Assembly: GCA_031368515.1 (NCBI GenBank)
Contig: JANMNW010000674.1
Location: 1 to 64,000 of the forward strand
Source: CANJQH01 sp031368515
Lineage (GTDB): Bacteria > Chloroflexota > Anaerolineae > J036 > Brachytrichaceae
Reading direction: 5' to 3'
DNA: 64,000 bases
The notes beneath the pieces are model-generated. The model saw nothing but the letters and a program-made list of their open reading frames with translations. It ran no database searches and was not told where the DNA came from. A program made the position numbers and the translations under genes. Below are positions 19,851-28,940 of this stretch, piece after piece. Position 1 is the first letter of the stretch, and the number at the start of each line of letters is the position of its first letter.

Positions 19851-20238
19851 GGGTCGACACTCAGATGGACTTGAGAATTCAGTATCAGCCTTGGAGCGAT
19901 CATAGGATCTAGGCGCACGCGACGGCATTGGGCCATGGGTTGATACTGCACCGCGCCTGTGGTCCGAAGGTTGTCAAACGGCCGATCCCGGCTCCGCCTT
20001 GCAGCCGAGATGCGCGCAGGGCAATCGTCGATAATCACACAAGGGTCTACGACTGCGCATGGACGGCGCACTACACCCATGATGAGTACACCGCGTTCGC
20101 AAGGGCTTTGCAAAACGGCGGATCGATCGATGGGATGCGTTGCCTGGGCGGGGCACGCGGCAAGACTTTGGTCGCGTCGCGCGAAATAGTTCTATCGACG
20201 CTGTATGCGCGGCGTCGCATCGAGATAATCAGCAGCAC
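19851..20238. other. Divergent intergenic region, no gene recognised
   Basis: 388 bases between the GT2 gene (minus) and the metallopeptidase (plus). It must hold the promoter for the long glycan/H-NOX operon. Open frames crossing it have no recognisable coding character, and no clear promoter hexamer pair or operator was found by eye. Confidence 0.5.
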
Positions 20239-22755
20239 ATGCGCCACCTTCACGCCACGCTCAGCCTGATGACCGCCGCGGTGATACTGCTTTGGTCGCA
20301 ACGCGCGGCCTCGGCGCCGCCGCAACCGGAAGGCGTGGCGAAACTGTCGGCGGCGGCGGGCGCGCCGCTGCGCGCCATCGCGCGCGCGACGAACGCGCCC
20401 GGCCAGCCGCCCGAACCGTTGCGTTTTCTCGGCGCAGATCCATCACATGCCATTCCCGTCGCAGCCGGCGGACTGGGCGCCAGCCCCGGTCCGGAAGCCA
20501 TCGCCCGCGCGTTTTTGCGCCAGAACGGCGCTCTGTTTGGCGTTCGCGATGAAGCTTCCGAGTTGCGCACGCTGCGCGTGCGTTCGACTGCCGCATCATC
20601 CGGCGAAACGCGCGGCAGTGCGCGATTCCAACAGCTGCACAAAGGCCTGCCCGTGCTTGGCGCCGAAATGGTCGTGCAAACCAAGTCGGCCGGCGGCAAG
20701 TCGCACGTCGTTTCGACCCTCAGTCGTTTCGTGACAGGCGCGCCGCCTGCCAGCCTCGCGCCGTCGGTCAATGCTGCGGATGCCGGCGGCATCGCGCGCG
20801 CGGTGGTGGCCAAGCATCAGCACGTGCCGGAAAGCATCCTGCGCGATTCCAACGCGGGCCTATGGCTCTACAACCCCAGCGTGTTTGGCTATGGGCGAAA
20901 CGTCATGTCGCTCATCTGGAAGATCGATGTCAAAGCCCAGGACCTGTTGAGCACGCCAGTGCGCGATTGGGTCTTCGTCGATGCGCGCACCGGACGCGTG
21001 CTGTTGCGCATCAGCCAGATACACGCCGCGCTCGACCGGCGCGTGTATGACAACAACAATTCGACCGCCTTTGGCCTTCCTGGCAGCGGTCCGGTCCGCA
21101 CCGAAGGCGCGCCGGCCACCGGCAACATTGACGCGGACAACGCCTACACATTTACCGGCGACGCCTACAACTTTTTCTTCCAGCAGTTTGGGCGGAACAG
21201 CCTGGACGACAACGGCATGCCGTTGACCACCACTGTCCGCTATTGCGCCGCCGGAGCAAGCTGTCCCTATGGCAACGCATTTTGGAACGGTGAACAGATG
21301 GTTTTTGGCGCCGGCTTTGTGGTCGATGATGTCACCGCGCATGAGCTCACCCACGGAGTGACGCAGTATGAATCCGGGCTGTTCTACTACATGCAATCGG
21401 GCGCGATCAATGAGGCATTGTCCGACATTTTCGGCGAATTTGTCGACATGACCAACGGCCAGGGCAACGACTCACCGGCAGTCACTTGGAAGATGGGCGA
21501 AGATATGACCATCGGCACGCTGCGCGACATGCGCGATCCAACTGTGTTCAACGACCCGGACAAGATGACCAGCTCGCTCTATGTGTGCGGCGCCACGGAC
21601 AGCGGAGGCGTGCACAGCAACAGCGGCATCGCCAACAAAGCCACCTATCTGATGGTCAATGGCGACAGCTTCAATGGCGTGACCGTCACCGGCATCGGCA
21701 TGACCAAAACCGCGGCCGTCTGGTATGAGGCCTCGACCAGCCTGCTCACCTCCGCCAGCGACTACGCCGATCTCAGCAGCGCACTTGAACAGGCATGCGT
21801 CAACCGAATCGGCAGCGCGGGCATCGGCGCCGGCGATTGCGACGACGTGCGCAACGCGCTACGGGCGGTCGAAATGCATTCGCAGCCGTCGTTGTGCGCC
21901 GCGCCGGAAGCGCCGGTGTGCCCGCCCGGAACCACACAGCAATCGATCTTCATGGACAACCTTGAAAACGCCGCGTCCGGCCACTGGGTCGCCGGCGGCA
22001 TTGTGGGCGGCACGCACTGGTATTACCCGCAAAACACACACAACTATGCCGACTTCGACGCGACCTACGCCACCAGCGGTGTGCGCAATTTTTTTGGCGA
22101 CGATATCAACATCCGCTCCGATTCCTTCATCGCCACGTCCGCGTCAATTGCCTTGCCGGCTGGCAGTCAGGTTTACCTGCGCTTCAACCACGCCTATGGT
22201 TTCGAATACGCCGCGGCAAACAACTATGACGGCGGCATGCTTGAATACAGCCTCGACGGCGGCGCGAGCTGGCTGCCGACTACGGGACTTGCCAGCGTCA
22301 ACGGCTACGGCGGCGCCCTGTATGCCACGTCCGGAAACCCGCTGGCCGGGCGTCAAGCTTTTGTCGGCCAAAGCAACGGCTATATCAGCAGCCGCTTTGA
22401 TCTGAGCCCCTTGGCCGGACAATCCGTGCGCCTGCGCTTTCGCATCGGCACGGACACCAACGTCGGCGACTTTGGCTGGTTTATCGACGATGTGAATGTG
22501 TATCGCTGCGCCGCTCCGGGCGATCCAACGCTGACTCCCACCCATACAGCCACTCCCGCGAGCACCGCGACAGCGACCGCCACTCCAACGGTCACGTCGA
22601 CCGTGACATCCACTGGCACAGTCACAATCACTGCCACACCCACAATCAGTGTGACACTTTCGGACACGCCAACGCCAATGCCTACCGAGACCGCGATTCC
22701 CACAGCCACGGCTGTGCTGCTGCCGCGCGCCGCCCTGCCGATGGTAATGCGCTAG
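20239..22755 (+). CDS. Secreted thermolysin-family (M4) metallopeptidase with C-terminal tail
   Basis: 838 residues from ATG 20239, where the signal peptide begins (MRHLHATLSLMTAAVILLW, cleavage near ASA). An FTP-type propeptide follows. The M4 catalytic domain has the zinc motif HELTH at 368-372 and the third ligand Glu392 in GAINEALSD, 24 residues after the first His as in thermolysin. A ~190-residue beta-sandwich of MAM/immune-inhibitor type follows (ending FIDDVNVYRC), then a Thr/Pro-rich linker and a short C-terminus, LPRAALPMVMR. It is an extracellular endopeptidase made as a zymogen. The final LPMV block resembles the tail of the secreted nuclease at 26061. Confidence 0.93.
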   Translation: MRHLHATLSLMTAAVILLWSQRAASAPPQPEGVAKLSAAAGAPLRAIARATNAPGQPPEPLRFLGADPSHAIPVAAGGLGASPGPEAIARAFLRQNGALFGVRDEASELRTLRVRSTAASSGETRGSARFQQLHKGLPVLGAEMVVQTKSAGGKSHVVSTLSRFVTGAPPASLAPSVNAADAGGIARAVVAKHQHVPESILRDSNAGLWLYNPSVFGYGRNVMSLIWKIDVKAQDLLSTPVRDWVFVDARTGRVLLRISQIHAALDRRVYDNNNSTAFGLPGSGPVRTEGAPATGNIDADNAYTFTGDAYNFFFQQFGRNSLDDNGMPLTTTVRYCAAGASCPYGNAFWNGEQMVFGAGFVVDDVTAHELTHGVTQYESGLFYYMQSGAINEALSDIFGEFVDMTNGQGNDSPAVTWKMGEDMTIGTLRDMRDPTVFNDPDKMTSSLYVCGATDSGGVHSNSGIANKATYLMVNGDSFNGVTVTGIGMTKTAAVWYEASTSLLTSASDYADLSSALEQACVNRIGSAGIGAGDCDDVRNALRAVEMHSQPSLCAAPEAPVCPPGTTQQSIFMDNLENAASGHWVAGGIVGGTHWYYPQNTHNYADFDATYATSGVRNFFGDDINIRSDSFIATSASIALPAGSQVYLRFNHAYGFEYAAANNYDGGMLEYSLDGGASWLPTTGLASVNGYGGALYATSGNPLAGRQAFVGQSNGYISSRFDLSPLAGQSVRLRFRIGTDTNVGDFGWFIDDVNVYRCAAPGDPTLTPTHTATPASTATATATPTVTSTVTSTGTVTITATPTISVTLSDTPTPMPTETAIPTATAVLLPRAALPMVMR

Positions 22756-23101
22756 AACTCACCCGATGACATCTGTTGCGCCGCCCTTGACGCATCAGTG
22801 ACATGCCGAACTGCAATGCCATTACCCGGATGTCACAATGCCGGCATGTGCGCGGCGGCAGGAACGGAAAAACCATATCGAATAAAAAAATCTGCTGCGC
22901 GACTTCCATCAGACCGTCTCGCGGGGCAATGCGCCGGATGACCTGGCGCGCGTTGACACAGCTTGCCGCTCGGCTGTGCCAGAAAAAGCGCTCAGCCTAG
23001 TAATCGGTCCAGTCAAGAAATTCAAGCGCCGAAATCACCATCCCCGCGAAGATGGCGGGGATGATGATTTCGGCGAGAAAAAGCTTTCCTTCGACGGGCC
23101 G
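22756..23101. other. Convergent intergenic region with one hairpin
   Basis: 346 bases between the plus-strand peptidase and the minus-strand sulfur operon. Apart from the hairpin at 23027-23075 nothing coding or repetitive was recognised. Confidence 0.5.
23027..23075. terminator. Hairpin at the end of the sulfur operon, possible bidirectional terminator
   Basis: 21-base arms at 23027-23047 and 23055-23075 pair except at one position, with a 7-base loop. It lies 26 bases after the DsrE stop and between convergent genes. On the plus strand GAGAAAAAGC follows rather than a T run, so termination, if any, would depend on the strong stem. Confidence 0.5.
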
Positions 23102-23602
23102 CTAGATGAAAATCACCTGCGCGCCTTCGGTCATGTCCATGAAATCGCCGGCAGTGACGATGCCTTCCACGCCGTCGACAAAGTCTTCTTTCGTCAGTCC
23201 AAACATGTCGACGGACATTTTGCACGCATACATTTTTGCGCCGCCGTCGAGCAGCATCTGAATGTACTCGCTCACCGTTGGAATCTCCAGCGAGGCCATC
23301 TTGTCCTTCATCACTTTGGTGGCCATGGCGGTCATACCGGGCAGAACGGCCAGCGCGTTGGGGATGCCAAGATGCCCGGGCACGCCCATCATGTCCATCT
23401 TCATGCTCGTGTGTCCGACGGGCGCAAGCTCCAAGTGATCCTGGCGCGCCTTGTTGATGATGTCCATGCCCCAGAACGTAAAGAACATGGTCACATCGAT
23501 GCCGTTGCCCAGCGCCGCCCAGCCCATCACCAGGGCCGGATAGGCCATGTCCAGATCGCCCTTCGAACAGATAAATGCGACTTTTCTATTGGATTCAGTC
23601 AT
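23102..23602 (-). CDS. DsrE/DsrF-like sulfur-carrier family protein
   Basis: 166 residues from ATG 23602, preceded by GGAGATGG. It opens KVAFICSKGDLDMAYPALVMG and has KMYACKMSVDMFGL with a Cys at the position used for sulfur relay in DsrE-like proteins, plus several Met-rich turns. It belongs to the DsrE/DsrF/DrsH-like group found next to SQR-like flavoproteins, DUF1641 and DsrC/TusE proteins. A role in passing sulfane sulfur in the cytoplasm is inferred from the family and the operon. Confidence 0.88.
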   Translation of the reverse strand: MTESNRKVAFICSKGDLDMAYPALVMGWAALGNGIDVTMFFTFWGMDIINKARQDHLELAPVGHTSMKMDMMGVPGHLGIPNALAVLPGMTAMATKVMKDKMASLEIPTVSEYIQMLLDGGAKMYACKMSVDMFGLTKEDFVDGVEGIVTAGDFMDMTEGAQVIFI

Positions 23603-23613
23603 GATGCCATCTC

Positions 23614-23931
23614 CTAAACGCAGCCTTCGGGTTTGCCCAAACCGGAGATCCGCGCCACTTTCTTGGCCGGTCCTTTCGGGAACAGCGCAAACATGTCTTT
23701 GGTGCTCAGTCCGGTTTGCGATGTGATGCGGCGCAGCGTCGGCGCCTTGCCGCTGGCCAGGCCGTCCGTGCGGCAAAACTCGATCACCTTCCAATGCGCC
23801 GGCGACAGCGCGGGTATGCCTTCCTCGGCCGCGACAGCGCTTGCAATGTCATTGTTCCACTCGTTCGGATCGGTCATAAAGCCTTCGTCGTTCACTTGAA
23901 CGGTCTTTCCTGCAATCAATTTAGTAGCCAT
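23614..23931 (-). CDS. DsrC/TusE-family sulfur relay protein with a single tail Cys
   Basis: 105 residues with DsrC-type sequence throughout: VNDEGFMTDPNEWN, SPAHWKVIEFCR and FPKGPAKKVARISGLGKP ending GCV. The penultimate Cys (CysA of DsrC) is present. The second redox Cys of true DsrC, 11 residues before it, is replaced by Ala (KKVAR), as in single-Cys TusE-like forms. It should accept sulfur on its flexible C-terminal arm but cannot form the intramolecular disulfide/trisulfide of dissimilatory DsrC. The DsrE gene starts 11 bases downstream. Confidence 0.93.
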   Translation of the reverse strand: MATKLIAGKTVQVNDEGFMTDPNEWNNDIASAVAAEEGIPALSPAHWKVIEFCRTDGLASGKAPTLRRITSQTGLSTKDMFALFPKGPAKKVARISGLGKPEGCV

Positions 23932-23975
23932 AGTTGAATCACTCCTGGGCCGCTTGCGCTTCCCAAAATCACCAC

Positions 23976-24665
23976 TCAGTTGTTGTGCGCCGCGCCTGCG
24001 CCTGCGGCGTTGCCGCCAATGCCGCCCACCACGCGCATGGCCAGTCCGAGCCCGCGCCGCACGTTTGGATCGCGCATCTGCGCGAGCAGTCCGCGATACG
24101 ACACATCCACGGGCGCTTCGGTCTCGCTTTCCGCCAGCGTCACGGTGGCGCGCAGGAAGTTCATTACTTCCGGCTGCGTCATCTGCTGCACGGTGCGCAG
24201 AATCAGCACCACGTTGTCGCCCAGCTGGCGCACGTCGTCTTCGGTGAACGACGTGACAATCCTGTCGACGATGCGCGCGCCGCCGCGCGCAAACGTCATG
24301 TAACCGGCGCGGTCGAGCGCGTCCAACGATTCAGTCGCCTTGGCAAACGCGTCTTTGCCGATCGGACCGGCCACTTCGAGCAGGCCGGTCACGCTGTCAA
24401 TCTGGTCCAGCGCGCTCTCGATATCCGGCAGATGCCTCAGCAGCTTCTTGACGACGCGCCCGATTACGCGAATGTCGGCCTCGGCCTGCACGTCTTCCAA
24501 TTCGCGCGTCACCAGGCGCATCGCATCGCCGGCGATGGGCGACAGGTCGCGCCAAAGTTCGGCGCGGTTTTCGCGCTCTGCCGCATCGCGCCGCGTCAGC
24601 TCGGTTAGCGCGCGCACCTGCTCGCTCAGCGCGTCGATTTTGGTGTTCAGCTCTTGCAGTTCCAT
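23976..24665 (-). CDS. DUF1641 protein
   Basis: 229 residues from ATG 24665, two bases after the flavoprotein stop (a GTG at 24680 would overlap it). An N-terminal coiled coil (LQELNTKIDALSEQVRALTEL) precedes a helical DUF1641 body with GYMTFARGGARIVDRIV and a Gly/Ala-rich C-terminus (GGIGGNAAGAG). The family is repeatedly found beside SQR-like oxidoreductases and in formate dehydrogenase clusters. It is thought to be a partner or membrane-association factor, but its biochemical role is not established. Confidence 0.88.
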   Translation of the reverse strand: MELQELNTKIDALSEQVRALTELTRRDAAERENRAELWRDLSPIAGDAMRLVTRELEDVQAEADIRVIGRVVKKLLRHLPDIESALDQIDSVTGLLEVAGPIGKDAFAKATESLDALDRAGYMTFARGGARIVDRIVTSFTEDDVRQLGDNVVLILRTVQQMTQPEVMNFLRATVTLAESETEAPVDVSYRGLLAQMRDPNVRRGLGLAMRVVGGIGGNAAGAGAAHNN

Positions 24666-24667
24666 GA

Positions 24668-25900
24668 TCAATTGTTCCACTTGCCGGCCATGCTCATCAA
24701 GGCGGGCAGCGGCAGATCTCGGCCCTTAAGCAAAATGTTCCAGTACATCCAGCGGAACATCATCTTGCCCCAGTGATTGGCCTCGGACTCTTCCAGCAGT
24801 GTGAACGGACCCACGCCGGGCAGCGGGTAGCGGCCGGGCAACGGCTCTGTTTCATAGTTAAAATCGATCAACAGGCCTTTGCCATAGCCGGATTCGATAA
24901 AGCAATTGGCATGGCCGTCAAACACCGGCAACAACTCGCGGCCCTCGGTGTAGCGCACAAAGTTTTCGCCAAATGTCTCAGTGGCGAAGTGCGCCACCGA
25001 GCCGGCCTTGGATGCCGGAACCGCGGCGGCATCGCCCAACGCGAACACGTTCTTGTAGCGTGTCGACAAAAAGGTGTGCTTGTCGACCGGCACAAAATTA
25101 AGCTCATCGCCAAGGCCGCTTGCGCCAACCACCGGCGCGCCCATGTTCAGCGGCACGCTGACCAGCAAGTCGTAGTCCACCGATTGCTCGTCATACGCAA
25201 CAATCTTGCGCGCTTCGGCATCGACGTGCTCGATCAAAAATTCCGGAATCACCGAGATCTTCTTTTCATCGAGCAAGTGGCCCAGCATCTTCGACGCGCG
25301 CGGCTTGGTAAACGCGCCGGGCAGCGGCGTGGCATAGACAAGCTCGACCTTGTCGCGCATGCCCTTCTCGTGAAAGAACCAGTCGGCGAGCATCAAGAAC
25401 TCAAGCGGCGCCACCGGGCACTTGATCGGGTTTTCAACCACGTTGAGCACTAGCCGCCCGCCCTGCCACGTCTTCAGCTTCTCGCCCAGCGCCACCGCGC
25501 CGTCAAAGGTGTAAAAGGTGTGGATCGATTTGCCAAATTCGTCGCCCGCCAGGCCTTCAGTCTGTTCAGGATGAACATCGGCGCCGGTGGCGACGATGAG
25601 AAAGTCATAGTCCAACACCCGGCCGCCCGCCACGCGCACGCGATTGGCATCCGGTTCGATGGCTTCGATAACCGCCTGCACCAGCTCCACGCCATCGGGC
25701 AAAAAGTCGCGCTTGGGCTTGATCACATCACGTTTGCCATAAACGCCAAACGGAATAAAGAGAAATCCGGGTTGGTAATAGTGTGTCTGGTCTTGATCGA
25801 CCATCGTGATCTTCCAGTCGTTGCCATCCAGCAACCGGCGCAGTCGGTTGGCCGCCATCGTGCCAGCGGTGCCGGCGCCAAGAATCAGCAGTCGTTTCAT
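24668..25900 (-). CDS. Sulfide:quinone oxidoreductase-like FAD flavoprotein
   Basis: 410 residues from ATG 25900, preceded by GGAGG; the frame is open upstream but the FAD motif starts here. Rossmann motif LLILGAGTAGTMAANRL, then LDYDFLIVATGADVHPEQTEG, then NPIKCPVAPLEFLML with one conserved redox Cys, and VFALGDAAAVPASK as the second FAD-binding motif. It probably oxidises sulfide or persulfide and reduces quinone at the membrane, supplying sulfane sulfur to the DsrE and DsrC-type carriers encoded downstream. The full set of SQR cysteines was not confirmed, so a related persulfide reductase remains possible. Confidence 0.9.
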   Translation of the reverse strand: MKRLLILGAGTAGTMAANRLRRLLDGNDWKITMVDQDQTHYYQPGFLFIPFGVYGKRDVIKPKRDFLPDGVELVQAVIEAIEPDANRVRVAGGRVLDYDFLIVATGADVHPEQTEGLAGDEFGKSIHTFYTFDGAVALGEKLKTWQGGRLVLNVVENPIKCPVAPLEFLMLADWFFHEKGMRDKVELVYATPLPGAFTKPRASKMLGHLLDEKKISVIPEFLIEHVDAEARKIVAYDEQSVDYDLLVSVPLNMGAPVVGASGLGDELNFVPVDKHTFLSTRYKNVFALGDAAAVPASKAGSVAHFATETFGENFVRYTEGRELLPVFDGHANCFIESGYGKGLLIDFNYETEPLPGRYPLPGVGPFTLLEESEANHWGKMMFRWMYWNILLKGRDLPLPALMSMAGKWNN

Positions 25901-26060
25901 CACATGCCTCCACAGTAGCGCGAGTGGCCGTTTCTCGCCGCCTCGCACCCCTATTTTTAACAACGGCCTGAAACTGGCGCATCGGCCATGTGCGCCTTTC
26001 GCACTGACCAGTTGGACAGGTGATCTATTGCGTGGCCTACAATCAGCTCGGAGACTGGAG

Positions 26061-28940
26061 ATGAAAGTGAAACTTGCACTTCGCCCGCACATATGCCTGG
26101 CCGCAGCCATTTGCCTGGCCGGCGTGCCCGCCCGTGGCGCTGGCAGGGCGCATGCCGATTCAGCAGCCCATCCGCTACCATTCGCGCAGGATTGGTCGAC
26201 GACATCGTTCATCACAACATCCAACGATTGGTCCAGCGTGCCGGGCATTCTGGGCTATCGCGGAGACGCGCTGACAAGCTCCGACGGCGCCGATCCGCAG
26301 CTCATCCTCGCGCCAGGCGACACCACACCGCTTAACGTGGCCGCCAACCAGACCAACCCAAACACTTTCACCACGGGCGGGGTGGCCGAGTTCGACACCC
26401 TCGCCGACCCAAGCATCGCCCTGCAAGGCTCCGGCACCGCCGACGCGCCGCACATCGTGATCAACCTGGACACGCGCGGCTGGCAATCTGTGACCGTTGA
26501 GTATTTGTTGCGCGATCTGGATGGCTCGGCCGACAACGCCGCACAGCAAGTGGCGCTGCACTATCGCGTGGGTGCAGGCGGCGGCTTTGTCAATGTGCCG
26601 GCTGCCTATGTCGCCGATGCCACCCATGGGCCCAGCCTTGCCACACTCACCACGACCGTGAGTGTGACGCTTTCGGCAAGCGTCAACAACAAGCCGCTTG
26701 TTCAGCTGCGCATTCTCACAAGCAATGCCGCCGGCAGCGACGAATGGGTCGGCATCGACGACATCCGCGTCACGGGCGCGCCACTGCCGCCGGGCAGTGC
26801 AGATATCTCAGTTGCCAAGAGCGGCCCGGCCAGCGCGGTGCCGGGCAGCCTTGTCACCTACACGCTCAGCGTGCTCAACTATGGCCCGGCGGCGGCATCC
26901 GTTGTGCTTACAGACAGCCTGCCCACCGGTTTCGTCGCGGTTACCCACACGGCATCGGTCAGCGCCAGCACTGGCAGCGGCTCGCTCGCATGGGACATCG
27001 GTTCGCTGGCTTCCGGCGCGGAGCTATCTTTCACACTCGTGCTCAGCGCAGCCGGCGCGCCGGGCATCTACACCAACACAATAACCGCATCGACTGCGGT
27101 GACAGAATCAGACAGTTCAAACAATGCCGCCACCGCGACAACCGTGCTGGGGCTGCCGCCCGTGCCTGCCCGCATTCGCGACATTCAAGGCGCGTCGCAC
27201 ACCTCGCCGTTGAACGGCAGCGCGGTGGCCAGCGTGCCTGGCATCGTCACACTGCGCCGACCGTCATCGTTCTATATGCAGGATGCGACATCGGATGGCG
27301 ATCCGTCCACTTCGGAAGGCATTCTGGTGTTCACCGGCAGCACGCCGACGGTCAACGTCGGTGACGCGGTGTTGGTTACTGCGACGGTGCAGGAATTTCG
27401 CCCCGGCGGAAGTGGCGGCCTCGGCAACTTGACGCTGACCGAGCTGGTCAATCCGAGCGTGATGACCCTCTCATCAGGCAACATCCTGCCCGCTCCGGTC
27501 ATCATGGGAATCGGCGGACGACTCGCGCCAACCCAGACGATCGAAAACGACGCCAGCGGCGATGTTGAGCTGGGCGCGCTGTTCGACCCGGCCAATGACG
27601 GCCTCGATTTTTACGAATCGCTCGAAGGCATGCGTGTGCAGGTCAACGATGCGCTGGCCGTCGGCCCAACCAGCGACTTTGGCGAAATAGCCGTGGTGGC
27701 CGACAATGGCGCGCACGCCGGTGAACGCCAGGTGCGCGGCGGTGTGGTCATCTCGCCCACCGATTTCAACCCGGAGCGCATCATCATTGACGATGCGGCG
27801 ATCGGAGCGGCGATGCCAAGGATGAATGTCGGCGACAGCGCGACTGCGCCGATCACCGGCGTGATCGACTATGCATTTGAGAACTTCAAGCTGCTGGTCG
27901 CCGCGCCGTTTTCTGTAACGCTAGGCGCGCTCACGCCTGAGACCACCACAGCCGTGCTAAGCGGCACGCTGGCGGTCGCCACGATGAACGTCGAAAATCT
28001 GAGCGTGCTGGACCCCATCACGAAATTCAACCGTCTGGCCGGCATTGTGGTGAACAACCTTGGCGCGCCCGATCTTCTTGCGCTGGAAGAGGTGCAAGAC
28101 AACAGCGGGCCAGGCAGCGACGGTGTGGTCGACGCGACGCAGACGTATTCGCAGTTCATCGCCGCGATCGCAGCCAGCGGCGGGCCGTCGTATCAATTTA
28201 CGCAGATCGATCCGGTCAACGGGCAGGACGGCGGGCAGCCGGGCGGCAACATCCGCGTCGGGTTCTTGTTTCGCACCGACCGTGGTCTCAGCCTGACCGC
28301 ACGGCCCGGCGCAGTCGCATCCACGCCCAACACGGTGATCACAGGCACCGGCGGCGTGCGCCTGCAGTATTCGCCCGGGCGCATCGATCCGGCAAACACC
28401 GCGTTTAGCGCCAGCCGCAAGCCGTTGGCGGCCGAGTTCGCCTACCGCGGCAAAGCGCTGTTTGTCATCGCCAATCACTTCAATTCAAAAGGCGGCGACG
28501 ATGCGCTGTTTGGACGCTATCAGCCGCCGGTGCTCAACAGCGAAAATCAGCGCGTGGCGCAGGCTGTCGTCGTGCGCGATTTTGTCGCGCAGATACTGAG
28601 CGCCGATCCGGCTGCGGCGGTGATCGTGCTGGGCGATTTGAACGACTTCGAGTGGTCGCCGCCGCTGTCCATGCTCAAAGCGGCGGGGTTTACCACGCTG
28701 GTCGAAACACTGCCAAAATCCGAGCGTTACACGTATGTGTTCGAAGGCAACTCGCAGGTGCTCGATCACATCATGGTGTCGCCGCACTTGCGCGCGGCCT
28801 ATGCCGCAACGCTCGACATCGTGCATGTCAACAGCGAGTTTTTCGATCAGGTCAGCGATCATGATCCGCAGGTGGCCACGTTTGAGCCAGTGGCGGACGG
28901 GTCGCGGTTATATTTGCCGCTCGTTGCCCACGCACCATGA
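26061..28940 (+). CDS. Secreted endonuclease/exonuclease/phosphatase-family nuclease (ExeM/NucH-like)
   Basis: 959 residues from ATG 26061 with GGAG six bases upstream. Signal peptide to about AHA, a ~200-residue beta-sandwich, a DUF11 repeat (ADISVAKSGPASAVPGSLVT to SSNNAATAT), an OB-fold region (IRDIQGASHTSPLNG), then the EEP catalytic domain: MNVENLS, LLALEEVQDN, FVIANHFNSKGGD, VIVLGDLNDFEWSP, and SDHDPQ at the end. The last residues are GSRLYLPLVAHAP. It should degrade extracellular DNA, for phosphate supply or biofilm turnover. The C-terminal LPLV block parallels the peptidase at 20239. Confidence 0.9.
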   Translation: MKVKLALRPHICLAAAICLAGVPARGAGRAHADSAAHPLPFAQDWSTTSFITTSNDWSSVPGILGYRGDALTSSDGADPQLILAPGDTTPLNVAANQTNPNTFTTGGVAEFDTLADPSIALQGSGTADAPHIVINLDTRGWQSVTVEYLLRDLDGSADNAAQQVALHYRVGAGGGFVNVPAAYVADATHGPSLATLTTTVSVTLSASVNNKPLVQLRILTSNAAGSDEWVGIDDIRVTGAPLPPGSADISVAKSGPASAVPGSLVTYTLSVLNYGPAAASVVLTDSLPTGFVAVTHTASVSASTGSGSLAWDIGSLASGAELSFTLVLSAAGAPGIYTNTITASTAVTESDSSNNAATATTVLGLPPVPARIRDIQGASHTSPLNGSAVASVPGIVTLRRPSSFYMQDATSDGDPSTSEGILVFTGSTPTVNVGDAVLVTATVQEFRPGGSGGLGNLTLTELVNPSVMTLSSGNILPAPVIMGIGGRLAPTQTIENDASGDVELGALFDPANDGLDFYESLEGMRVQVNDALAVGPTSDFGEIAVVADNGAHAGERQVRGGVVISPTDFNPERIIIDDAAIGAAMPRMNVGDSATAPITGVIDYAFENFKLLVAAPFSVTLGALTPETTTAVLSGTLAVATMNVENLSVLDPITKFNRLAGIVVNNLGAPDLLALEEVQDNSGPGSDGVVDATQTYSQFIAAIAASGGPSYQFTQIDPVNGQDGGQPGGNIRVGFLFRTDRGLSLTARPGAVASTPNTVITGTGGVRLQYSPGRIDPANTAFSASRKPLAAEFAYRGKALFVIANHFNSKGGDDALFGRYQPPVLNSENQRVAQAVVVRDFVAQILSADPAAAVIVLGDLNDFEWSPPLSMLKAAGFTTLVETLPKSERYTYVFEGNSQVLDHIMVSPHLRAAYAATLDIVHVNSEFFDQVSDHDPQVATFEPVADGSRLYLPLVAHAP

